64,000 nucleotides of DNA, taken from the NCBI GenBank assembly GCA_002914805.1, contig JXTB01000078.1, positions 463,534-527,533 of the forward strand. Reading direction: 5' to 3'. Positions 23,561-32,906 of the stretch are shown here, in pieces (positions within the stretch are counted from its first letter, which is position 1; the number at the start of each line of letters is the position of its first letter). The notes under the pieces are model-generated. The model was not told the DNA's origin, searched no databases, and saw only the letters and a list, made by a program, of their open reading frames with translations. This DNA comes from Parasponia andersonii (lineage: Eukaryota > Streptophyta > Magnoliopsida > Rosales > Cannabaceae). Position numbers and translations under genes: made by a program.

Positions 23561-24003
23561 TCACCCGCCCATCCTAGCTTCCCCAGCTAAAAGACAGCGC
23601 ATGTACGCTTATTTAACAGTGTCCAAAGTAGCGATCAGCACTGTACTGTTCATCGAGGAAGACGGCAAGTAGAAGCCAGTGTCCTACACAAGCTGCATGC
23701 TCCTAGATGCAGAGACACGATACAGCTGGTTCTTGCTCTAGTCAACGCCAAGAAAAGATTGAGGCAGTACTTCGAGGCACACTCAATCACAGTGTATACA
23801 GATTTCCCCATCCAGTAGATCTTGGCCAAACCAGATCTGTCAGGATGGCTGACTAAATGGGCCATCGAGCTGGGGATATACGACATCGAGTACCAGCCTC
23901 GAGTGGCGAAGAAGGGGCAAGTCATGGCAGACTTCCTAGTAGAAATCCAATCCTTCGGCGAGCCACGCGACCCGCTACAGATGCCTCCGGCTCGCATCTT
24001 TTC
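23561..24003 (+). pseudogene. First RNase H (gypsy-type) of the Tat element
   Basis: It follows the RT thumb region. Visible pieces are a MYAYLTVSKVAISTVL strand, a PVSYTS relic, a TVYTD strand, and the terminal IEYQPRVAKKGQVMADFLVE block, known from Tat elements as the end of the first RNase H. Two frame changes and several stops break it. The catalytic set is incomplete. Confidence 0.72.
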
Positions 24004-24420
24004 AACCTAGACCCTCTACACTGACGGATCCACGAATACCTCAGGGTCAAGTATCGGAATAGTCCTGTGGACCCCAACAGGACTCAGGATAGAGAAAGCC
24101 TTGAGACTTGGTTTCTAGGCGACAAATAATGAGGCAGAGTACGAAGCGCTACTACAAGGCCTCGAGCTAGCCCTGCACTTTGGAGTAGAGAATATCACAG
24201 TAAAAACTGACTCGCAGCTGATCATGGGTCAGGTCAGAGGAGACTTCGAAGTGAAAGAGCCAAGATTCCACATGTACTTCTCTAGGATAATGAGGGTGAA
24301 AGCCCGCTTTAACAACTTCGATATTGAACAGATAACCAGAGAGATGAACCAAAAGGCTAATGAGCTAGCTAGAAGCACGTTGACTGGGGGGGTTGACCAA
24401 ACGTACAGAGATTCTGCTAA
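24004..24420 (+). pseudogene. Second, archaeal-type RNase H of the Tat element
   Basis: A fresh RNase H fold begins at LYTDGSTNTSGSSIGIVL. Its first catalytic Asp lies in YTDGS and the Glu in NNEAEYEALLQGLELAL. A TDSQLIMGQVRG strand carries the next Asp, and the helix ends in NQKANELA. The NNEAEYEAL signature marks the archaeal/plant-type RNase H that Tat elements carry in addition to the gypsy one. One stop lies after LRLGF (about 24118). Confidence 0.85.
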
Positions 24421-24483
24421 AAGGCAAATACACGAGAGACCCTTCAGAGGACCCCCCTCGCTGCGTGTTCGCGACCGACTCTG

Positions 24484-25735
24484 AGGACGAAGGTTGGATG
24501 AAACCCATCACCAAATACTTGGTGTCGGGGAACCTGCCTGCAGACCCCTAAAAAGCAAGGTCGGTCAGACTGAAGGCTGCCCACTACTCGATGGTAAAGG
24601 GCGAACTGTACAAAAGATCAACGATGGGACCGATGCTGAGGTGTGTAGGCTCCACAGAGGCGCAGAAGCTGATGGAGGAAATCCACGAGGGAGTGTGTGG
24701 CAACCACTCTGGCGGGCAGAGCCTCGCCCACAGGGCCTTAACGGATGGATACTTCTAGCCTTACATAATGACCGAGACATCCCAATTGGTCAAGAGATGT
24801 GATAAGTGCCAGAGGTTCGCTCCCCTGAAATGCCAACCTGCAGAAGAGCTACATTCGAACATAACTCCTTTGCCCTTCGCTAAGTGGGCTCTGGATATCG
24901 TCGGAGAGCTCCCCAGAAGCCCTGGGGGAAGGAGGTATATCTTATTAGCCACCGATTATTTCACCAAATGGGTGGAAGCTGAAGCCTATGCAACCGTCAA
25001 TAAGACAGACACGATTAACTTCATTTGGAAAAATATAATCTGCCGATACAGAATCCCGAAAGAGATACATGCTGACCATGGCACGCAGTTCCAAAACACC
25101 AAACTCAAAGAGCTATGTGATTTATATGACATAAAGCTTAGCTTCTCATCTGTAAATTACCCTCAGGGAAATGACCAAGCGAAGGCAACGAACAAGGCCA
25201 TCTTCAGCAATATTAAAAAGAACTTGCAGGAGGCTAAATGAAAGTGGTTAGAAGAGCTACTAGCCGTCGTGTGGGCCCACCGAACCACAGAACGGAGGTC
25301 AACGGGAAGAACACCCTTTGCCATGGTCTATGGGTCAGAGGCTGTGATCCCGACCGAAATTGGCCTTCCGACCTTTCGCTCTGAAGTGGTGAAAGATGCC
25401 TCACTGAACGAGCAACAGCTAAGCCACAACACAGACCTCCTTCAAGAAACGAGAAATGTGGCCCTAATCCATCTGGCCTCGTACCACTAGCAAGCCAGAT
25501 CTTATTACGCAAAGAAAGTCAATGCTTACCGGTTCAACACTGGAGATTGGGTCTTGAAGGTCAGAACAGGAAATTCCTCGAAGCTAGACTCCAATTGGGT
25601 CAGACCCTACAAGGTGATCAAAGCGCTCGACAATGGCGCATACATCCTAAAAGAACTCAAGACCAGGAAGAGCCTACCCAACACGTGGAATACCCAGCAC
25701 TTGAAGAAATACTACGTGTGAGACATATGTAAATG
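24484..25735 (+). pseudogene. Tat integrase pseudogene
   Basis: The HHCC zinc-binding end is at about 24690-24850 (CDKCQRFAP is the Cys pair). The core follows: WALDIVGELPRSPGG (first Asp), a TDYFTKWVEAEAY strand, HADHGTQF (second Asp) and the NYPQGNDQAKATNKAI helix, where the third acidic position is not the usual Glu. A C-terminal block with FNTGDWVLKVR and NTQHLKKYYV ends at about 25720. Stops at about 25240 and 25489 plus frame changes disable it. Confidence 0.87.
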
Positions 25736-25854
25736 CTTGTGTTATTAAATAGCCCGATTCTAAAATAAATCGAGATGTCTGCCACACGGATTTACCCGCT
25801 AGTTTGCTATGTAAAAGGGTCTGCCCCTAGTGCCAGACCCCTTGCACTATTCGC

Positions 25855-26970
25855 ACGAATAAAGATGGTACTATGGGAATCACATCGCGCAATAAAATGT
25901 TTGCCGATGGCCCGAGAAAACGTATGAAGAGGAATGAGTTGTGCAATAAAATGCTTACAAATAGACTCAATAAAGATCGTACTATGGGAATCACGTCGCG
26001 CAATAAAATGCTTGCCGATGGCCCGAGAAAACGTACGAAGAGGAATGAGCTGTACAATAAAATACTTGCCTGCAGACCTCAATAAAGATCGTACTATGGG
26101 AATCACATCGCGCAATAAAATGCTTGTAGATGGCCTGAGAAAACGTACGAAGAGGAATGAGTTGTGCAATAAAATGCTTACCTGCAGACCTCAATAAAAA
26201 TCGTACTATGGGAATCACATCGCGCAATAAAATGCCAGCCGATGGCTCGAGAAAATATATGAAGAGGAATGAGTTGTGCAATAAAATGCTTGCCAATAAA
26301 CCTCAATAAAGATCATACTATGGGAATCATGTTGCGCAATAAAATGCTTCCCGATGGCCCGAGAAAACGTATGAAGAGGAATGAGCTGTGCAATAAAATG
26401 CTTGCTAGCAGACCTCAATAAAGATCGTACTATAGGAATCACATCGCACAATAAAATGGTTGCCATGGCCAGAGAAAACGTACGAAGAGGAATGAGCTGT
26501 GTAATAAAATGCTTGCCAGCAGACCTCAATAAAGATTGTACTATGGGAATCACATCGCAATAAAATACTTGTCAATGGCCCGAGAAAATGTACGAAGAGG
26601 AATAAGCTGTGCAATAAAATGCTTGCCAGTAGACCTCAATAAAAATCACACTGTGGGAATCACATCGCGCAATAAAATGCTTGCCACCGATGGCCCGAGA
26701 AAATATACGAGGAGGAATGAGCTACGCAATAAAATGCTTGCCAACAGACCTCATTAAAAATCATACTGTGGGAATCACATCGTGCAATAAAATGCTTGCC
26801 GATGGCCCGAGAAAATATACGAGGAGGAATGAGCTGCGCAATAAAATGCTTGCTGGCAGATCTCATTAAAAATCGTACTGTGGGAATCACATCGCACAAT
26901 AAAATGCTTGCCGATGACCTGAGAGATCATACGAAGGGTGACAGGCTACGCAACAAAACTTGGCGCCGAC
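25855..26970 (+). repeat. Tandem array, 10 units of ~111 bp, in the Tat 3' region
   Basis: The phrase 'ctatgggaatcac' (or ctgtgggaatcac) recurs near 25871, 25981, 26093, 26207, 26319, 26430, 26540, 26650, 26765 and 26878, a period of 110-115 bp. Each unit holds two copies of 'caataaaatgcttgcc' roughly 55 bp apart, and most also hold 'caataaagat', so AATAAA occurs two or three times per unit. Because 111 is divisible by 3, long spurious frames appear on both strands; they are not genes. Tandem arrays in the 3' region of Tat/Ogre elements are known and can seed satellites. Confidence 0.93.
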
Positions 26971-27068
26971 CCTCAAGAAACACCTGCACGATGGGGAAGG
27001 ATTGAGCGATAACACCCCCGTTCCGGAGAACACCTTAGCCACACGTAAGCCGAAATTAAACGGAGCCA

Positions 27069-27195
27069 GGTCTACCCATTGGAAGTAGACCCTCCCCAGA
27101 GAGCACCTTGGCTACGTGTAGGATGAAGGTAGATGGGGCCAGGGTCTACCCATTGGAAGTAGACCCTATAGGGTTTGCCCATTAGAAGCAAACCC
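27069..27195 (+). repeat. Three hairpins sharing one loop sequence
   Basis: Hairpin 1 (27069-27091): stem ggtctac/gtagacc, loop ccattggaa. Hairpin 2 (27141-27167): stem agggtctac/gtagaccct, loop ccattggaa. Hairpin 3 (27171-27195): stem gggtttgc/gcaaaccc, loop ccattagaa. All stems are perfect. Hairpin 3 has a different stem with pairing kept, while the 9-nt loop is conserved. Hairpins 1 and 2 lie in a duplicated segment of about 75 bp (..caccttagcc../..caccttggct..). Confidence 0.85.
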
Positions 27196-27875
27196 AGATA
27201 AGTTATGCAGGACACCAAGCATATAATCTTCTAAACACAAAGACAGAAATCAAAACCATAATCTGTTTATTGATACTTAAATTACAGAATGCGTGGTCGA
27301 CAGGGACACAGACACGGTATCTTTATTTGTCAGTAATAGGTCTTAGACGGACTCGCAGAGACACATCAGAGTGGTGATGCCCCATTTGCTCTCAGTGAGA
27401 GCCGAGTCCAGGCCTTTTCTTCTGCAGCGATGGGTCCAAATAGGAATCGACCAACCCCTGGAGCTGATTCCTGGTGCGATCCCATTTAGGGTCAGAGAAG
27501 TCTAGCCATATGCACGGGTCAAATTTTGCGAAGACAAGTCATAATAGTAATTATACTTCCTCAGAGCGAGATGAGCCGGAACTCACATCCCGATCTCTAG
27601 AGTTAGTCTCGTTAGTCATAGCACAGAGAGGATTCACTAATAACTCCAAATCATATACGATTGGGCCAGACCCAGAGGCTGGATGAACTGCCGACAAGGG
27701 AATGACATCGTATATGATATCTGACCCTGACCACAAATGCGGGTAACCGAAGAAGAAAAATGGGATAAACATGAGAAAAGTACGCCATTTTATTATTTAA
27801 ACAGATGCTTGCAACAAGGGTCAGCTTTACACTACACAGTCAGTACTTTACAAGTACACAAAAGAGCGAGGGGCC
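27196..27875. other. Tat 3' noncoding spacer with a 12-bp inverted repeat
   Basis: No convincing gene. ATCATATACGAT (27650-27661) and ATCGTATATGAT (27707-27718) are perfect reverse complements separated by 45 bp, so a hairpin is possible. The open frames that cross here lack any domain. Confidence 0.55.
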
Positions 27876-30800
27876 CTAATTACCTCTGGCGGGGGGAGCG
27901 ATGCCAGCTTCGGCGCTTGGCCCAGCTTCGGTAGGGAGTGGTATATCGGGTTCGGAGTCGTCGCTAGACAAGACGACCGCACTTGACCCTCTGCCAATTA
28001 AAGCGCCAGGACCAGGATGACCCCTAGGAACCTCCGTGGCTTGTTCTGGTAGACCAAAAGCAGGGACAATCTCTTTGACGACAGAGGTAGATGTAGAAGG
28101 TCTGTCTTTCTCTTCGTCGAGCATCTTCAATACATCAGCAGGGTACACGATGTTAATCTCGTCCCCCAGCTGTTGCATGTAGTACCCAATGGAGTAATGG
28201 TCCCTCTCGACACCCTTCTGCTCATCGAACTGGTCTAGCATCGCCACCTCTGCGTGGCCCTCGAACTCCCTATTCTCCCAGCCAGACTTATAGCTCTTCG
28301 TAGAAAGAATGTCCACCTGCCTCTAGTACCTTATTTTCAGTTTCTTTGCATCTACCAGCTTGTCTTTTAACACCGCCAGCCTCAGTCTTGCTTGCCGCTG
28401 CGACAAGTCGATCAAAAGGGTGTTAATATCAGCAAGGTCTTCACCGCACTTACAGGTCAGCCCCGCGTGAGCTTCCATCAGTTTACAATGATCCAAATAG
28501 AGATGTCGGATTACCTCGTTGGACCAGTTGAGTCTGCACTGCAGAGAATGGGCCTCTAACTTGGCTTTCGCCTCGGTTTTCCTCGCTTCCTTAGCCTCGT
28601 CAATGGCTCTATCACGAGCGATGAAAGCCAGCCCCATCTCGGCCCCTGCACTCTACAGCTCCTACTCCTTGACCTTGAGCTAGCCTGACAGCCTCAGCCT
28701 CCGAGCACAGACCTGGAACCTCGGCCTCGAGAGACCAGACTTTCCCCTCTGCCTCATCCAACTTGGCGACCAGCTCTTCACATCTGGCCCTCTCGATGCT
28801 CAAGGCATGAGCCACTGCGCTACTGACCCTGGCTTCGTCCAGGCTCCGATACAGGTCAAAGTCCGCCCTCAACACAGCAAGGGTGACCTCACTCTATTCG
28901 GTCGCCGTAGCACGGGCATTAAGCTACTTGGTCAGCTCCTCGACACGAGAAGAGTAGAAAGACTGAGCTGCGGATAGCTGCAGAACATAGAAAAGGGGTG
29001 TCAGTGTTCAGTAAAGATGCCGAAAGCATGGAGATGACGGCTAGATGAGCCAAACTTGTGCAATGCAGTGGCCAGCGACGAGGCCTACATTCTCCAGGGA
29101 GAGCGCCTCAAACTCGAACTTCAAAGCTGGACCCTCTCCCTGGGCATCATTCGCATCCGAGAAACGCGACTCCACCCCGCCAACTACGAGGACGCCTTTT
29201 CCCCATACCAAACATCATCTGGTGGGAGAGGTGGGGGCAGCAGAAGATGGAGCGCCTCCAAGTGCACCTTCGATGACAACTGGAGGTGGCGCATCCTCAA
29301 CAGAAGAAGCCCCTGCGACCGCTGCTACTTCAGCAGCCCTGACAACCACCTCCCTTGGAGATTCGCTTAGTTGTAATTTTTCGGTCTTGTCTTGACCAAC
29401 ACGCTCGGATGGGCCACCGTGCATAGACCTCCCTCTTCGCATGACGGTCAGGGTGGCCCCATCATCGTCGCTGTCTGAAGAGGGGGCAGTTTTGCCTCTC
29501 TTCCCTACGGGACCTTACCCCTCCCCGGACGGGTCGACTTCACGACCCCGCTTCATAAAGACTGGGGGAAGGGAAGACAGGCAAGACTTCAGCCTGGGAG
29601 CCCCTTTGCTGAGCTCGGTGATTTCCCTACGGGAGCGAGTGGAACCGGACCCCGCGCTTGCCCTCGGGCTGGAGCTAGAGGTAGAAAGAACCGGTGCAGC
29701 GAGCTCCTCTGGTAGGCTCGCAGGTGCCCCTCTGCCATACATGGTCTTTATTACCGGCATTTCTCTGATCACGAGCCCGCCTGTATTGGGAGAAAGTGCC
29801 TCTAGTGCATCATCCCTGGATATGAACAGACCCTCCAGCTCGTTGTCCGAGCCTGTTCTTAGGGTGACAATTCCTGCCCCCTGGCCTCGTCCTCAGAGGA
29901 CACCACCAGAAGCCGACCAGCGGGGACTTTGGATCAGGCTCTATGGGCGACAGTACTCCCCTTGGCCAGGGAGGGATCTGCTGAAGGCCTAGTGTCCGAA
30001 CCTACAAGAGTGAGCAATGTGATTAAAATGTAGCCACTACCTGATCGACAGAGCCCTAGGGCACCAAATGAACTCACCCCTAACCCTCTTAGGGGCAGCG
30101 GCTTCCTCACATTGGAACCTGATGCACTCCTCGGTCACGAGCTTCACTGCCTCTTCAAGCTCGTGACTGATCGGCAACCTGCCTGCTGGCTTGAGGCCAT
30201 GATCTGATGACCCACCATGGTGATGCGACTCTGCTTATCTCGGCGGAACCGGTTCAGAGCTGAAGCGTCAAATTGGCTCCGAAGGTGCTTGGTGATGACC
30301 CACATGTCTAGCGGAAAGAGGAGATATGAGACCATCCTCGGCATCATGTTCATCACCTGGGGATTTAGAATGGCCTAAATGTGTCGGCAATCCCCAGAGG
30401 ATCCGAAGACGATGATTCCCTCCAGCTCCTTAAGCCATCCCGCTGACAGCTATGGCTCGAACCTGTTTTCCTCCACAGAGGCTGTACGAGGCCAAATATC
30501 ATGAGCAAAAATGGACAAAGTGCACGTAGACCCAAAAATCAAAATATGACTCAGTACTTACTTTACAGAAAGACTGAGGGAATTTGGAAACTCTCCCCGT
30601 TCACCCAAGGAAAGCACCACGCCCCTCCGACAGCGTACAACCTGGAGTGAGAATCCTATTGCTTGTCCGACCTCAGCAAGCCCCAAAAAACGTGGTGTCC
30701 TAGGAACGGTTAGAGGTAGAAAGTAGAGTAAAAGCTCCTTTTGGGGATGAAGGTGAGCTTGTAGGCATAGAAGACCACCTCCAGGTCGATATGCACATTG

Positions 30801-31105
30801 AGGAGGACCGACAGAGCAGAGAGCCCCATCAGGATCATGACCCCGTTGGCATTCAATTGCATCGGGTGAATCCCCGTCAGGCTGAAGAACTGGTGAACCA
30901 GGGGAGGAAGGAGAAACCGCAGCCATTTCAGGTACTTCCTCCCCAAGATGATGGAGCCTTCGGGGGCAGAGGGGCGAAGGTACCAGTCCACCGGACCCTT
31001 GACCCATTGTAAGTTGACTCTGCCAGGGAAGCAGAGCCGCCTCCTTAATGAGCCTAACTCAGAATCTGCGACGGGGTGGAACTTTTGACTCTAGTCCAGG
31101 GCCAT
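27876..31105 (-). pseudogene. Antisense ORF of the Tat element (putative gypsy-type transposon domain, PF04195-like)
   Basis: On the minus strand, opposite to gag-pol, a start at 31105 (MALD then a stop) leads into a recognisable protein. A VDWYLRPSAPEG region and LVHQFFSLTGIHPMQLNANG lead to a segment ending VVFYAYKLTFIP (about 30760-31000). This resembles the plant 'putative gypsy type transposon' family often annotated in such elements. Further on come a Ser/Pro/Ala-rich linker (29215-29772), an Ala/Glu/Lys-rich coiled-coil region (28323-28875, with RDRAIDEAKEARKTEAKAKL) and an acidic tail ending PPARGN at 27876. Several stops and shifts interrupt it. Antisense ORFs between pol and the 3' LTR are known in Tat elements (for example Grande, Retand). 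Its function is unknown. Confidence 0.7.
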
Positions 31106-31484
31106 TATCTTGGGTGTGATCAAAGAAAGCAAAAATTTCTAGAAAAGGAAGATTCGGAAGCCTAAGATTTGAGAGGGCTGGAAATTTTGAAGGGAAAAAA
31201 GCAGGAGTATTTGGGGATTTTGGTAAAGTAAGAGATGAGCACAAGCACGGCTTTTTATAGAGCAGGAGCTGAAAGTCTTCCCTGGAAGAGAATAATGCGA
31301 GGAAGTCGGAAGCACTAAAATTTCAAAAATTTGAAAAAATCATGGTTCGAGTTGGCGCGCGTCAGTATCAGTAACTGGGGAATAATGACAGCAATGAGAC
31401 ATGCGTACCCTTCGAATTGGCAAACAGGAGGCATGATTTCCACTTGATGGCTGCAAATCCATCAAATAGGGAAATGGAGGCAGT

Positions 31485-32370
31485 TGTGAGGACCACTCCT
31501 AGATCACGTGCTATGTGGATGACTAGGTGGCAGAACAGATGGCAGGGGATACGTCGTTCGACACGTGTCTAGAAGGGCCCTTTGAATGCCGCATAAGTCA
31601 CACATGATACGACTTGGGCTCGTTGGTTATCGCAGGCCAGTGCCGAACCCATCCTAGACCCTGGACGGGTTCGATCTAGTCAAATTCTTGTCTCGACAGC
31701 TGGGGGTTAGAAGCCTCGAGGGTCTTCCGCTGGAAGACCGTTGGGGGCAGTGCACCACTCCAGACCCAGACAGGGCATGCAATACGATCCTGGATAGGTA
31801 TGCGCATTGGGCGAACCATCCCAACAAGATGGCAGATTGTCGGGGTCTCGCCCTTGCCAGGCTTGCGCCATAAGGGACAGTGGAAAGCAAATCACAACGA
31901 TGCAAGGGAAATTACGGTAACCACGGCCAGTGATTTCCGGAATAAGTCATGATGAGGAAAGGACACTCGATCCTGGGATTAAAAGCTGGCAGGTTCTCAG
32001 TTCCAAGATTATATATTCACATGCCATACATTTCCCCGAGGGGGAGACATATACAGATATATGCATATATATATATATATATATATACATAGAGAGATAG
32101 AGAAAAAAAGAGGATTTATGAGACAGAAAAAAGAAACTCAGTCTTTGCTATTCAATCTCGAAGTAAATATCTAACTTAAGCATCGGAGAGCCTTTGCAGG
32201 TGGCCACCCCCGCTTCGTCAATCCGGAGCGAGATAAAAGCATCCTGAGATAGCAAGGATATATAGACAGTTGGAAGGAACAGCACCAACAGTTCGGACAC
32301 GTGGACAGTTGGTAGGATCAGCACCAATAATTTGAAGACACATGGACAGTTGGTAAGAACAGCTCCAACA
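31485..32370 (+). repeat. 3' LTR of the Tat element
   Basis: Starts TGTGAGGACCACTCC and ends AGCTCCAACA, then GAAAT. It is preceded by the polypurine tract at 31468-31480. It is the same family copy as 19272-20167, with many single-base changes and a different AT microsatellite length near 32065-32085. Confidence 0.92.
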
Positions 32371-32375
32371 GAAAT

Positions 32376-32906
32376 ATTTCAGATTAAGATCTAATTTCAT
32401 ACCATAGATATTTACTTTGAAATCATTCAATGCCGTAATTAATCAGGTATAACTATGTGACTCAAAAATGGGCATAATTAATCATGGTGAAGGAATAAGA
32501 TAAGGAAGTGCAATTATAACATGATAACAACAAGAACTTAACAATAGGCATAATGGATCTGGGATTTTGTCTTAGTTAGGGTATAACGAAAATATTTTCT
32601 TAATGATGAAAAGGAAATTTCTTTTGAAAAAAATATTCTATTCAATATGGATCTACAAGTAAAAAATAATATATATATATATATATAAACAGTCTCAAGA
32701 TCACATATCATAATTAGTAATTAGAATTTTTTGGTTAAAAGTTTAACAGGATAATTGTCATTTATAGAAACTATTAAATATTGGGAGTAGTAGACCTTTT
32801 TTCATAAAATTAATAATAATAAAAGTGGGAAAAAGAAAAATAATGGAAGCTAAATTTTGAGAAAGAGAGAAATAATGGAACTTACCCCAAAATGTAAAAT
32901 ATTAGA
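32376..32906. other. AT-rich spacer, nothing recognised
   Basis: Noncoding sequence between the right target duplication of the Tat element and the next LTR. It has an AT microsatellite at about 32670-32686. Confidence 0.5.

Larger units (their letters stand above)
19272..32370 (+). mobile_element. Complete Tat-lineage Ty3/gypsy retrotransposon
   Basis: The 13,099-bp element is bounded by LTRs of 896 and 886 bp and by perfect 5-bp target duplications, GAAAT at 19267-19271 and 32371-32375. Internal order on the plus strand is PBS, gag, protease, RT, RNase H, second RNase H and integrase. A long 3' region follows with a tandem array (25855-26970), hairpins (27069-27195), an antisense ORF (27876-31105) and a polypurine tract AGGGAAATGGAGG at 31468-31480. 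Dual RNase H and a long 3' region with antisense ORF are known traits of the Tat lineage (Retand, Grande, Ogre relatives). All coding parts have stops, so it is non-autonomous now. It is distinctly richer in GC than the DNA around it. Confidence 0.92.

Noticed and set aside
25855-26970. CRISPR-like array
   Set aside because: Units are 111-bp near-identical tandem copies without unique spacers, inside a plant retrotransposon.
25873-27005. Overlapping 60-112-codon frames on both strands through the 111-bp array
   Set aside because: They arise because the repeat period is divisible by 3 and the unit lacks stops in several frames. They repeat the same peptide and contain no domain.
29045-29992. 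Plus-strand ORFs of 72-183 codons
   Set aside because: They are low-complexity shadows of the GC-rich antisense ORF on the minus strand.
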